A stretch of DNA of 64,000 bases from CBFHSF01 sp965661055 (GCA_965661055.1 CBFICS010000002.1:1-64000), one strand, 5' to 3'. Shown: positions 35,701 through 44,351, counted from the first letter of the stretch. Notes: generated by a model not told the origin, from the letters alone. Program-made: numbers and translations.

Positions 35701-37016
35701 CTTCAGCCGGGGCAGAAGTTCAGAAACCATTGGCCACCGTTGTCATCGGCGGACTCATTAGCTCTACGCTATTGACCTTGTTTATGGTCCCATTAATCTA
35801 TTACCTCATGGAGCGAAAAAGGAAAATTAAGGTCCCAAAGGCTGCCCTTTCTGTTGTTGTGTTGTTGGGCATTTCACTAGGGGCCACCGGCCAACAACAG
35901 TCACTAAGCCTTGATACCGCTTTGGCAATGGCAAGCAATAACAACCTAACCTTGCAGAACGCTCAATTAGATGTAGAAATCTCTAAAAGAGAAAGCGGAC
36001 AAAGCATCCAGCTAGGAAACACTGATTTTTCTGCGAGTTACGGTCAGATGAACGGTCCGGAGCAAGATCTATACTGGCAAGTTGAGCAAAATCTAGGCTC
36101 AATTTTAACCCACGTTAGACGGAGTGAGTCGGCCCAGTTAAAAGAACAAAGAGCCGAAGCCCACGAAGTCTTAACGGCAAAATCTATAGATTTTTTAGTC
36201 CGAAAAGCCTACGATCAATGGACCTTTCGGTATTTTAGGTCTACGTTGCTCAAAGGAATGATTGACAGCCTAGAGTCCTTTAATTCAAGCATTTCACTTC
36301 GGCGTGAAACCGGTGATATTTCAGGTATGGAGGCCCAAGCCTTTGAGGCGAAATTAGGAGAACTCAAGCACAAGTATGTTTTAGAATTAAATGAATTGAG
36401 CCAAGCCTATAAAAATTTATCGGTTTTGCTTTATACCCAAAACAAATACATACCGAACTTAGAAGAATACCTCCCCGTAACCCTTGAGAGCTTAAATGAC
36501 AGTTTAAGCCAAAGCATTCTCATGCCTTTGAAAAGCGAATTTTTAGTGGCCCAAAAAGAAAGCGCAATAACAGGCGGTGATTTTTTTCCGGAAGTTAAAG
36601 TGGGGTATTTTCAACAAGACCTCAACAACATTTCAGGGTTTAGTGGACTGACGCTTGGCGTTTCTATGCCTTTGTGGTTTTTGCCCAAAACCAAAAAGAT
36701 GGGTCAACAAAAAATAGAGGCAGAAAAAGCCAAGAACCGGTATTTAGAATCAGAATTACAAAAGAAGCAAGAGTTGGCCTCTTTAAAAACTGAGCTTCAA
36801 CGACTTTCTGACCAACTTACAACGTACGGAAGTTATGCAAAGACCACAGGAAACTCACTGCAAAAGATTGCCTTTTTAAACCTCAGAGAAGGAGAGGCTG
36901 ATCTTTTTGACGTGTTTAACAGTTTAAAATCGGCGTTAGATTTTAGTTGGAGCTACCTAGAAGTAGTACACACTTACAACCAAAACGCCATAGCCTACAA
37001 CTTTTTAACAAAATAG
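32724..37016 (+). CDS. CzcA-type heavy-metal RND pump fused to a TolC-like outer-membrane factor
   Basis: 1430 residues, far longer than a normal CzcA (about 1040). Residues 1-1040 form an HME-RND pump: first helix MMVIFLVLGLVTAGLW, and a TM4 motif DFGIVIDGAVIIVE that matches the divalent-cation (Zn/Co/Cd/Ni) D-F-G-x3-D-G-A-V-x3-E pattern rather than the CusA type. From about residue 1045 a second signal-peptide-like stretch (LSVVVLLGISLGATGQ) leads into a TolC/CzcC-like domain with coiled-coil repeats (LDTALAMASNN, LSQAYKNLSVLLYTQN) running to the end. One polypeptide thus appears to encode inner- and outer-membrane parts, possibly separated by signal peptidase at the junction. Similar fusions occur in Bacteroidota. 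The adaptor gene follows 3 nt later. Confidence 0.93.
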   Translation: MFESIIRFSLRNKMMVIFLVLGLVTAGLWSLNKIPIDAVPDITNNQVQIVTVSPSLAPQEVEQLITFPIEVSMANVPSVQEIRSVSKFGLSVVTLVFPDDMDILNARQHVTEVLTHAAEEIPKGLGSPELMPISTGLGEIYQYTLQVSPGYVGQYSIMELRTLQDWMVKRQLSGIPGIVEISSFGGKLKQYEVAVDIQKLNDLRLTLKQVFDALEKNNENIGGSYIEKGENAFYIRTEGFIQNLEDIQNIAIETRENTPILMREVADISFGSAPRYGAMTADGKGETVGGITMMFKGENSFSVVKKVNERVAEIQKSLPEGITIEPYLDRSVLVDKTINTVTQNLLEGGIIVILVLMLMLGNFRASLIVASVIPLAMLFALWMMNLFGVSANLMSLGAIDFGIVIDGAVIIVEGALFVLYTQHKGQNLSKKVFDKIIEDSSAKIYGSAAFGVLIILIVFFPLFTLEGIEGKMFIPMAQTVTFALVGALLLSLTYVPVVSSWVLKRNIPEAGEKKIKWLQKLTKSYESRLQKVLEKPRLYLAGVALVLIASGVMLSQMGAEFLPQLDEGDVALQMTIPAGSSLSQSIATTTKIEKVLMSHFPEVIHVVSKIGTAEVPTDPMSMENADIMVLLKPKDEWTTVDTKAELIEKMEAALSEIPAVDFEFTQPIQLRFNELITGSKSDISVKIYGDDLNVLSELGLEAENLIKDLPGANDVRLQQTQGLIQWVYKIDRKAIARYDLSIEEANSLIQTALAGKKAGVVFEKERRFDLVVRLNQRDRNLLNTRTLYVQNSKNQMIPLSEIVTKHEVEGPAEIRRDNTRRRVSVGVNVRGASLTDVVKNIQSTIDEKMDFPPGYTIEMGGEFENFERAKNKLLIVVPLALLLIFGILYFTFSSSAQALLILSAVPLAFIGGIASLLIRDMPFSISAGIGFIALFGVAVLNGVVLISTFNHLKKDGLKDSLSIVIKGTQIRLRPVLLTAVTDVLGFLPMAISTSAGAEVQKPLATVVIGGLISSTLLTLFMVPLIYYLMERKRKIKVPKAALSVVVLLGISLGATGQQQSLSLDTALAMASNNNLTLQNAQLDVEISKRESGQSIQLGNTDFSASYGQMNGPEQDLYWQVEQNLGSILTHVRRSESAQLKEQRAEAHEVLTAKSIDFLVRKAYDQWTFRYFRSTLLKGMIDSLESFNSSISLRRETGDISGMEAQAFEAKLGELKHKYVLELNELSQAYKNLSVLLYTQNKYIPNLEEYLPVTLESLNDSLSQSILMPLKSEFLVAQKESAITGGDFFPEVKVGYFQQDLNNISGFSGLTLGVSMPLWFLPKTKKMGQQKIEAEKAKNRYLESELQKKQELASLKTELQRLSDQLTTYGSYAKTTGNSLQKIAFLNLREGEADLFDVFNSLKSALDFSWSYLEVVHTYNQNAIAYNFLTK

Positions 37017-37019
37017 AAA

Positions 37020-38147
37020 ATGAAGTATTTAACTCTATATATAGTCGCCATTTTTTTGGTTTCATGCTCAGAAAAACCAGAAGAAACCCATGACCACACT
37101 CCTGAACACGACACTCACCAAGATGACCATCACGATCACACCGAAAGCTTGGACCCAGTAAGCTGGGGAATGGTTGAAGACCTATCGGTGAAGAAATTCT
37201 TATACAGCAATGGTCAAATTGATGTTCCCCCTCAAAACAGAGCAGATCTTACAACACCTTTCGGTGGATTTGTAAAAGAGGTCACCTTTTACGAAGGTGA
37301 TGCCGTAAAAAAAGGACAATTGCTCATTGTGTTAGAAGACCCCAAATACATTCAAATACAAGAAGATTATTTGAGTGCATTAAACCAGCACCAATTTTTA
37401 AAGCAAGACCTTGATAGGAAGAAAACCCTTTTAAAGGGGAATGCTGCCTCCGAAAAGGAGTACCAAAAAACACTTACAGATGAAAGAGTTTGGGGGGTAA
37501 AAGTAAATGCCTTTAAGGCCACCTTAAAGATGGCCAATATCTCCCCCGAAAGGGTAGAGAAAAATGGGATTCAAGAAACCATAAAAGTTCTTGCCCCCAT
37601 AAGTGGAAACATTGGTCACACCCAAGTAAATTTGGGAAAATACGTTGAACCAGGAACTTCATTAGCTGAAATTATTAATGACGAACATCTGCATATTGAG
37701 CTTGAAGTTTTTGCAAAAGATTTAGGTGCAATTTTTAAAGAACAGCCTATTGAATACCGGCTTTCAGGTGACGATCACTGGTACGATGCAAAAATCACAC
37801 AAATCAGCAGGCATGTAAATGATGCCAAAAGAACCATAAAAGTTCATGCACACTTGGGTGATAGTGTACCTAAAATAGTTAGACCGGGAATGTTGGTTGA
37901 GGCACGAATAACTAAAAATACTAAACCTACTAAGGTGCTTCCGCTTGATGCATTGGTTAGTGAAACGGGTAAGTATTATGTTTTTACCAAGTCAGATCAC
38001 GGAATTGAAAAAGTGGAGATTGCCATTGGAGAAATAGGAGACATAAACTTTGAGGTTTTGACCAACCTAAATGATTCTGTGGCAGTTCAAGGCGTTTATT
38101 ATCTAAAGGCCCAATTCGGTGGACTTGAAGGAGGTCATTCACATTAA
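37020..38147 (+). CDS. CzcB/HlyD-type periplasmic adaptor lipoprotein, His-rich N-terminus
   Basis: 375-residue membrane-fusion protein linking the RND pump to its outer-membrane channel. A lipobox (LVSCS, Cys16) makes it a lipoprotein. Just after it lies a very His/Asp-rich tract (HDHTPEHDTHQDDHHDHT) that likely binds metal. A biotinyl-lipoyl half-domain (PFGGFVKEVTFYEGDAVKKG), a short helical hairpin around residues 110-150, and beta-barrel and membrane-proximal domains follow. Third gene of the efflux operon. Confidence 0.94.
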   Translation: MKYLTLYIVAIFLVSCSEKPEETHDHTPEHDTHQDDHHDHTESLDPVSWGMVEDLSVKKFLYSNGQIDVPPQNRADLTTPFGGFVKEVTFYEGDAVKKGQLLIVLEDPKYIQIQEDYLSALNQHQFLKQDLDRKKTLLKGNAASEKEYQKTLTDERVWGVKVNAFKATLKMANISPERVEKNGIQETIKVLAPISGNIGHTQVNLGKYVEPGTSLAEIINDEHLHIELEVFAKDLGAIFKEQPIEYRLSGDDHWYDAKITQISRHVNDAKRTIKVHAHLGDSVPKIVRPGMLVEARITKNTKPTKVLPLDALVSETGKYYVFTKSDHGIEKVEIAIGEIGDINFEVLTNLNDSVAVQGVYYLKAQFGGLEGGHSH

Positions 38148-38228
38148 CACACAGAAAGTAAGGTTTTTAGGACAATTTTGTAAGGGTTTTATTTATTACA
38201 TTAGTAAGTACCAACAACACCTATTTCC

Positions 38229-39599
38229 ATGAGTCCCAAAATTCTAAAACAGAATCTGTTTATAGCCTTGCTGCTATGTGCTTTTTCATCTATACAAGCC
38301 ACAACTTATGAATATTGGTTTGCAGCTCCTGATCTTTCTAGTGACCTAGGAGATTCACCCATTGAAGTAATAATTACAACTACCTCTAAGGCCGCAAATG
38401 TGCAACTAAGTATTCCTGCAAACCCATCGTTTACCCCTATTACGAGAAACCTGTCTGCCTGGGACCATGAATCTATTTCACTTTCCGCTTACTTGTCATT
38501 AATAGAGCCCACTGCAGGTGCTGTAGAAAGCAAGGGGATTTTAATAGAGTCTTCGAGCCCAATTAATGTTCAGTATGCTGTTTTACACCCAGACAACATG
38601 GTTTACTACACCGTCAAAGGCTCAGCAGCTTTTGGAAAAAAGTTTGTATTTCCAGGTCAAACCAAATGGTCAAGAGACAATTCATTGTCTACCACACCCA
38701 CGAACTCAATGGATATTGTTGGGGTTTTAGACGGTGCAGAGGTAAAAGTGTACTTAACCACAGATGCCAACTCTTCAAGTGCAGGAGACACCCTATCCTT
38801 TACCCTGAATCGCGGAGAAACGTATAGCATACAAAACAGCAACACCCTCTCTTCTAAAAACTTGATAGGATCAACGATTGAATCGACTAAATTAATTGCG
38901 GTTACCTATACTGAAGATGCGGTAAAAAAATCGGGATACAGCGATGCCATGGGTGACCAATTAATTCCCATAAACAAATGTGGAACCAGCTATATTGGAT
39001 CATTAGGGTTTTTAACTGACGGCGCTACGATAAAAGAATATTTGGTGGTTCATGCTCTTGAAGATGGACAAACAAACATAACTGTAAATGGAGGGCCAGG
39101 AAATCATACTTTTAATGGTAGAGGAGAAGTTAGAACTTTTGATTTGGTAGGCACTTCTAGCTTTTCTATTTCTTCCAACAAAGACATTTTAGTTTATCAG
39201 ATTTCTGGAAGTGGCAATCAAACCTCTATGTCTATTTTACCTCCCATAAGCGAATGCTCAGGTTCACAGGAAGTGTGCATTCAAAGACCCTCAGCCAAAG
39301 ACTTTTATATTATGATTTTTGTACCGAATGGAGGTCAAAATAAGTTTTCAAGTAACGTCTCTCCAAATCCTTTCAAAAACGCCAACTTTAGTGCGTTAAG
39401 TGGAATGAGTTGGAAATTTGGAGTCATAAAGCTTTCTACATCAAACATTCCCGTAGGGGGAGCCCTTGAACTTACAAATAGCTCAAAGGTTTTTTATGCC
39501 TATGTACTATCTGGAGACAGTTCCACAGGGTCTTATTTTGCGACCTCTAGCCCTTTTCATTTGGAGGGGTTCAGCTTGCTTGACATGTTTCATTACTGA
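38229..39599 (+). CDS. IgGFc-binding-like secreted protein, lacking a C-terminal sorting domain
   Basis: 456 residues with a signal peptide (ending SSIQA) and a body that resembles the IgGFc-binding N-terminal domain family found in Bacteroidota adhesin-like proteins. Typical pieces are KGILIESSSPINVQYA, AAFGKKFVFPGQ, STIESTKLIAVTYTED, GDQLIPINKCGTSYI and KDILVYQISG. Relatives usually continue into PKD/Ig-like repeats and a gliding/T9SS C-terminal domain; here the frame stops after EGFSLLDMFHY and nothing resembling such a tail follows in other frames. It may be a short natural form or the 5' remnant of a longer adhesin. The IgG-binding name is historical; a host ligand is not implied. Confidence 0.75.
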   Translation: MSPKILKQNLFIALLLCAFSSIQATTYEYWFAAPDLSSDLGDSPIEVIITTTSKAANVQLSIPANPSFTPITRNLSAWDHESISLSAYLSLIEPTAGAVESKGILIESSSPINVQYAVLHPDNMVYYTVKGSAAFGKKFVFPGQTKWSRDNSLSTTPTNSMDIVGVLDGAEVKVYLTTDANSSSAGDTLSFTLNRGETYSIQNSNTLSSKNLIGSTIESTKLIAVTYTEDAVKKSGYSDAMGDQLIPINKCGTSYIGSLGFLTDGATIKEYLVVHALEDGQTNITVNGGPGNHTFNGRGEVRTFDLVGTSSFSISSNKDILVYQISGSGNQTSMSILPPISECSGSQEVCIQRPSAKDFYIMIFVPNGGQNKFSSNVSPNPFKNANFSALSGMSWKFGVIKLSTSNIPVGGALELTNSSKVFYAYVLSGDSSTGSYFATSSPFHLEGFSLLDMFHY

Positions 39600-39717
39600 A
39601 AAGCCGTCCTATCCCTGCAAAAGCTCAGAACTACCTATACCTTAAGACTTAAGACCGTTACTATTGAAAGTTGAAAAACTTCAATAAGCAACCGTTTATC
39701 GAAACATTCGGATATGG

Positions 39718-41440
39718 ATGTTACTAAATAAGAAATTTGTCTTCATCCAAGAACTATCGATGAACGATTTAGCAAAAATAGAAGACCTTGAAACTCGGCT
39801 TGAGAGCGAGCGCCATCTTAGGAAATCTCTTGAGACAAGGCTTCTTAAGGCTGAGGCCAAATTAGTTGCTGAACAGTCTCAAAAAAAAATCAAAAGAAGA
39901 TTTCTTCGGACACGTTTTAGACAATTTACCGGCTGATCTTGTAGTGCTAGACTCTGAACACAGGTATTTGTAAATTAACCCCGTTGCGGTTAAAAACGAC
40001 CAAACAAGAGATTGGTTGATAGGAAAAACAGATTTCGACTATGTTGAATACCGCAACAAACCCATTGAGATAGCTGAAAAGAGAAGGGAGATGTTCAACC
40101 GTGTTCTTCATTCAAAGACTCCTGGAGAATGGGTAGAAGAATTAGAACCCAATGATGGTTCCAAAGAGTTTCACTTAAGAAAGTTCTTTCCTAAATACAA
40201 TTGCAACGGCGAATTAGATTTCATGATAGGCTACGCGCTAAACGTAACCGAACAGTACTCGGCCCAGGCCGATCTAATAGAAGCTAAAGAAGTTGCCGCT
40301 AAGGCTATGTTAGTAAAGTCAGAGTTTTTGTCAAAAATGACCCACGAACTTAGAACTCCATTAAACGCAATTGTCGGTCTAACAGACGTAATGATGAACG
40401 AAGAGAGGTATGTTCACAATGAAAACCTCTCAACGATGAAATACTCTTCAGACACCCTTTTGGGGATTATTAATGAGGTTTTAGATTTTAGCAAAATTGA
40501 AACGGGAGAGGTTTCTTTCAATTCTTCACAGTTCTCTATTAACGAAGTAATTAAGGTGATAAAAAACACCTATGACTTTAAGCTTAAAGAAAAAGGCGTT
40601 GATTTTGAAGTCAAAGTAGAACCTACGGTACCTACGCACATCAAAGGAGACCGGCTTAAGCTCAATCAAATTCTTTTAAACTTGATGAGTAATGCGGTAA
40701 AGTTCACCCATACTGGAAAGATTGAGCTGCTGATAAAAACCGTAAAGAAAGCAAAAGACAAAGTCACCTTAGCGTTTGTGATTAGAGATACGGGTATAGG
40801 AATTGAAAAAAACAAGCTCGGACACATTTTCAACAGCTTTTATCAAGGACATAACAATACCGAACAAGGGTATGGCGGCACAGGTTTAGGATTGAGCATC
40901 GCTAAAAAGTTTATTGACTTACAAGGCGGTACAATTTCTGTTTCTAGCGAGGCAGGTGTTGGCTCGACCTTTAGTTTTGATCTATGCTTTGAAGTTTCCA
41001 AACTAGAAGACACCCTTCCAAACCCATTGAATAAAATTCATAAAACGTATGAGTGGTCTAAAGTCTTAGTCGCCGAAGACAACGTAATGAGCCAACTTGT
41101 ATTTAGAAAAATATTAAATCGTTGGAAGATTACTCCAGACTTTGTTGCCAACGGAGAGGAAGCCCTGAAAAAATTAGAATCTAAGGACTATGACATGATG
41201 TTCATGGATTTACAAATGCCCAAAATGAATGGGTTTGAGGCAACCAGAACCTTTAGAAAAAAAGAAAATAAGGTCAATGGTGCAAGGCTGCCCATCGTAG
41301 CCCTTACTGCCAATTCATTTCATGAATCGCGCAAAGAAATTGCCGCCGTTGGAATGAACGACTTCTTGAACAAGCCCATTGAGCCCACAGAACTGTCTAG
41401 AGTTTTGTCAGAATATTTAAATAAAAAAGCCACCCATTAG
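39718..41440 (+). pseudogene. Hybrid PAS sensor histidine kinase, broken by a frameshift and a nonsense codon
   Basis: Two fragments form one gene. The 5' part (MLLNKKFVFIQELSMNDLA..., to 39936) leaves frame at an A9 run at 39881-39889; removing one A restores the frame (QKKSKEDFFGHVLDNLPADL). In that restored frame a TAA at 39971-39973 interrupts DSEHRYL-stop-INPVAVKND, where Tyr (TAT or TAC) would fit. The rest is intact: PAS-like region, H-box FLSKMTHELRTPLNAIVG, HATPase N-box NLMSNAVKF and G boxes (DTGIGIEK, GGTGLGLSIAKKF). A C-terminal receiver carries MFMDLQMPKMNG and NKP. A reading that starts near 40016 would give an active-looking kinase core without a complete sensor. Two independent lesions favour a real pseudogene. 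Confidence 0.85.
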
Positions 41441-41456
41441 GGTGGCTTTTGTTTTT
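41427..41456. terminator. Bidirectional terminator between the histidine kinase and kbl
   Basis: Stem GCCACCC/GGGTGGC around ATTA, with A and T runs on the two sides. The kinase stop codon sits in the loop. It serves both convergent genes and has the same stem as the terminator at 9247-9274. Confidence 0.85.
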
Positions 41457-42650
41457 TTAGATAATACCTAAGTTCTTACCTACTTTGGTAAAGGCTGCTA
41501 TGGCCTTATCTAGGTGCTCTTTGGTATGCGCGGCACTAAGTTGAACCCTGATCCTAGCTTGACCTTTAGGCACAACTGGATAAAAGAAACCGATAACATA
41601 AATCCCTTCTTTTAATAGCTGGTTAGCGAATTCTTGAGAAAGAGCTGCGTCGTAAACCATAATGGGCACAATGGCTGATTCTCCGTCTTTATAATCAAAA
41701 CCAGCAGCTTTTACTCCTGCTTTAAAGTAATTAGTATTGTCTTCTAATTTATCTCTTAAGTCTGTAGACTCCGTTAAGATTTTAAACACTTCCAGCGAGG
41801 CCCCTACAATAGCGGGCGCAAGTGAGTTAGAGAAAAGGTAAGGTCTTGAGCGTTGGCGTAGCAACTCAATAATCTCTTTTTTACCGGTAGTAAATCCACC
41901 CATAGCACCACCAAGGGCTTTGCCAAGAGTTCCCGTGATAATATCCACACGTCCGATAACATTTCGCAACTCAATAGAACCCTTTCCGGTTTTACCGATA
42001 AAGCCAGTAGCGTGACATTCGTCAACCATTACCATGGCATCATACTTATCAGCTAAGTCACAAATTTTATCTAGTTGAGCTACGTAACCGTCCATTGAGA
42101 AAACCCCATCGGTAACGATAATTTTATTTTTAGCTCCTTTTTCGTTGGCCTCGATTAGACAATTTTCTAATTCAGCCATATCATTGTTAGCGTATCTAAA
42201 GCGCATGGCTTTACAAAGTCTTACTCCATCAATGATACTTGCGTGATTTAATGAGTCTGAAATAATGGCATCATTAGCATCCAGAAGAGGTTCAAAAACT
42301 CCGCCATTAGCGTCAAAGGCTGCTGCGTAAAGAATGGTGTCTTCCGTTCCCAAGAAATTGGCAATAGTAGCTTCAAGTTCTTTGTGAATGTCTTGAGTAC
42401 CACAAATAAATCGCACTGAAGACATACCAAATCCGTGGCTATCAAGAGCCTTGTGAGCGGCTTCTAAAACTCTAGGATGAGAGGAAAGCCCAAGGTAGTT
42501 ATTGGCACAAAAGTTCAGCACTTTTGATCCGTCATTTAACGTAATCTCTGCGTCTTGTGGTCCGACGATAACTCTTTCTGATTTAAAAAGTCCATCGTTT
42601 TTTATGTTTTCTAACTCAGCCGTGAGTTTGTTTTTAATATCTCCGTACAT
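41457..42650 (-). CDS. kbl: Glycine C-acetyltransferase (2-amino-3-ketobutyrate CoA ligase)
   Basis: PLP-dependent alpha-oxoamine synthase of 397 residues. It interconverts 2-amino-3-oxobutanoate plus CoA with glycine plus acetyl-CoA in threonine degradation. The schiff-base Lys is in TGTLGKALGGAMGG (near residue 242). DGVFSMDGYVA, VDECHATGFIG and NNYLGLSSHPRV are family landmarks. Paralogues include serine palmitoyltransferase and BioF, but length and the FSMDG/DECHATG motifs fit Kbl best. The usual partner threonine dehydrogenase is not in the window. TACCTTTG lies 16 nt upstream of the ATG. Confidence 0.93.
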   Translation of the reverse strand: MYGDIKNKLTAELENIKNDGLFKSERVIVGPQDAEITLNDGSKVLNFCANNYLGLSSHPRVLEAAHKALDSHGFGMSSVRFICGTQDIHKELEATIANFLGTEDTILYAAAFDANGGVFEPLLDANDAIISDSLNHASIIDGVRLCKAMRFRYANNDMAELENCLIEANEKGAKNKIIVTDGVFSMDGYVAQLDKICDLADKYDAMVMVDECHATGFIGKTGKGSIELRNVIGRVDIITGTLGKALGGAMGGFTTGKKEIIELLRQRSRPYLFSNSLAPAIVGASLEVFKILTESTDLRDKLEDNTNYFKAGVKAAGFDYKDGESAIVPIMVYDAALSQEFANQLLKEGIYVIGFFYPVVPKGQARIRVQLSAAHTKEHLDKAIAAFTKVGKNLGII

Positions 42651-42666
42651 AGTGTATGATTTTTTA

Positions 42667-42674
42667 CAAAGGTA
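42667..42674 (-). promoter_or_regulatory. -7 element for kbl
   Basis: TACCTTTG on the minus strand, 16 nt upstream of the kbl ATG. Confidence 0.5.
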
Positions 42675-43115
42675 AAAACCTAGGTGAACATTTTTGACTT
42701 TCCAGTTTCTTTTACTTTAGACGAAAAAGAAAGCCAAATAAAATAAATTTCGACATTCTTTTTGGTTATTAATATCAAAAAAGGACGCTGAGAACAAAAC
42801 TCATTACTGGTAATTTGTAATTAGATCAACGATTTATAAACCATGCAAATTAAGTATACCATGAATCTCAAAGTTTTACGTTTGTTTGGTTGTAGCATTT
42901 CATTGATTATTGAAGGCTCTAAGACTTTACGTAATTGTTGCATATTAATCTCTGTGCATCTAAGAATTAGATTATGATAATTGATCTTTCCCCCAAAAAA
43001 GAAAAGTAATTTTTTTAAGAAGGAGGGTAAATTTATAAAACTTTTTAATGGATTTTTTTTGACTTTTTAACTGTCATATAACCGCCAAAAAGGGGCTATT
43101 TTAGCCCTTTTTTAG
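42675..43115 (+). other. AT-rich intergenic stretch ending in a terminator; possible small RNA
   Basis: No credible coding sequence here. A plus-strand TACGTTTG (42877-42884) matches the -7 element, and a strong terminator-like hairpin (AAAAAGGGgCT ATTTT AGCCCTTTTT) lies at 43087-43112. Together they could bound an untranslated transcript of about 220 nt. No -33 element and no known RNA family was recognised, so this is only a candidate. Confidence 0.3.
43087..43112. terminator. Rho-independent terminator in the kbl-tRNA gap
   Basis: GGGGCT/AGCCC stem with A and T runs on either side, a 5-nt loop and one bulged G. The gene it serves is not evident. Confidence 0.75.
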
Positions 43116-43148
43116 TATATTTGAGTGAGTAACTTATTGGCATAAAAA

Positions 43149-43176
43149 AAGCCCGGCATTCGCCAGGCTTATTTTC
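43149..43176 (-). terminator. Terminator of tRNA-Asn
   Basis: On the minus strand, AAGCCTGGC GAAT GCCGGGCTT followed by seven T residues, just downstream of the tRNA. Confidence 0.85.
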
Positions 43177-43178
43177 TG

Positions 43179-43252
43179 CTCCTCCTCTTGGGCTCGAACC
43201 AAGGACCCTCTGATTAACAGTCAGATGCTCTAACCAACTGAGCTAAGGAGGA
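43179..43252 (-). tRNA. tRNA-Asn (GTT)
   Basis: 74-nt tRNA on the minus strand. Acceptor stem is TCCTCCT/AGGAGGA; the D-arm TAGCTCAGTTGGTTAGAGC and T-arm GGTTCGAGCC are canonical. The anticodon stem-loop CTGACTGTTAATCAG gives anticodon GTT. Discriminator base is G and the CCA end is not encoded. Confidence 0.97.
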
Positions 43253-43320
43253 AGTTGTTTTTTGTTGCTTTATGTCTCAAAAGCGGGTGCAATATTAACA
43301 ACAATCTCGATAGGATGCAA

Positions 43321-43328
43321 TATATTTG
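43321..43328 (+). promoter_or_regulatory. -7 element for the PfkB gene
   Basis: TATATTTG, 23 nt before the ATG at 43352, and downstream of the longer in-frame start at 43262, which it therefore disfavours. Confidence 0.55.
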
Positions 43329-43351
43329 TAAAAATTTTGAAAAAAACTTTT

Positions 43352-44275
43352 ATGAGTTTAGTTATTCTTGGAACTGTGGCTTTTGACGCCATTGAAACTC
43401 CTTTCGGAAAAACCGATAAAATCTTAGGTGGAGCGGCGACATACATATCATTAGCGGCATCAAACTTTGTGGAATCTTCAAAAATACTTTCAGTGGTAGG
43501 CGACGACTTCCCTGAGAAATATGTTGACCTTTTAAAAAACAAGGGTGTAGACACAGAGGGACTAAAGCAAATGGAAGGAGAAAAAACCTTTTTCTGGAGC
43601 GGTAGATACCACCACGACATGAATACGAGAGACACATTAGACACTCAGTTAAATGTCCTTTTAAACTTTGATTCAACACTTCCTGATTCTTATAAAAGTC
43701 CTGAGTTTTTAATGTTGGGAAATTTAGATCCCGCCATTCAACTTTCTGCCATCGAGCAATTAGAATCAAAACCAAAACTCATCGTTTTAGACACCATGAA
43801 CTTTTGGATGGATATTGCTTTAGAAAAATTAATGGAAGTCATTTCAAAGATTGATGTCTTGACTATTAACGACGAAGAAGCAAGACAGCTCTCTGGTGAA
43901 TATTCACTAGCTAAAGCCGCAAAGAAAATTTTGGCAATGGGACCTAAGTTCTTGATCATTAAGAAAGGAGAACACGGAGCTTTGTTGTTTAATGAATCTG
44001 AAGTGTTCTTTGCTCCGGCCCTTCCCCTTGAAGAAGTTTTTGATCCAACGGGTGCCGGTGACTCCTTTGCTGGTGGATTTATTGGATTCCTAGCCAAGAC
44101 GAGAGATATAAGCTTCGACAACATGAAAAGAGCTGTGATTTTTGGATCAGCCACCGCCTCTTTTTGTGTAGAAAAGTTTGGCACAGAAAGGATGCATGAC
44201 ATTTCTAAAGATGAATTCGCTTCAAGAGTTGATTCTTTTGTGAACTTAACTCAATTTGAAATTTCAAATTTCTAA
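43352..44275 (+). CDS. PfkB (ribokinase) family sugar or nucleoside kinase
   Basis: 307-residue cytoplasmic kinase. The N-terminal part shows VAFDAIETPFGK and GGAATYISLAAS. The C-terminal signature DPTGAGDSFAGGFIGFLA holds the catalytic Asp and anion hole, after the ATP-site LTINDEEARQL and IIKKGEHGALL. The substrate cannot be assigned; family members act on ribose, adenosine, fructose or 2-keto-3-deoxygluconate. The start at 43352 is chosen over 43262 because of the promoter position and because family proteins begin right at the first strand. A terminator hairpin follows at 44352-44384. Confidence 0.93.
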   Translation: MSLVILGTVAFDAIETPFGKTDKILGGAATYISLAASNFVESSKILSVVGDDFPEKYVDLLKNKGVDTEGLKQMEGEKTFFWSGRYHHDMNTRDTLDTQLNVLLNFDSTLPDSYKSPEFLMLGNLDPAIQLSAIEQLESKPKLIVLDTMNFWMDIALEKLMEVISKIDVLTINDEEARQLSGEYSLAKAAKKILAMGPKFLIIKKGEHGALLFNESEVFFAPALPLEEVFDPTGAGDSFAGGFIGFLAKTRDISFDNMKRAVIFGSATASFCVEKFGTERMHDISKDEFASRVDSFVNLTQFEISNF

Positions 44276-44351
44276 CCCAACCTTAATCACTATTCTATAC
44301 GTTAAGTAGGTACAAGCCCCTTCACAGGGGTCACATAAAAAAGCTCGAAAG

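Noticed and set aside
40016..41440. Separate intact kinase gene
   Set aside because: Its frame continues from the upstream PAS sequence after two lesions, so it is treated as the 3' part of one broken gene. An internal start remains possible.
43262..43351. Longer N-terminus for the PfkB kinase
   Set aside because: A TATATTTG promoter lies within it and the extra 30 residues do not look like family sequence.
43362..44202. Long antisense reading frames over the PfkB gene
   Set aside because: They are shadow frames with no start context or family resemblance.
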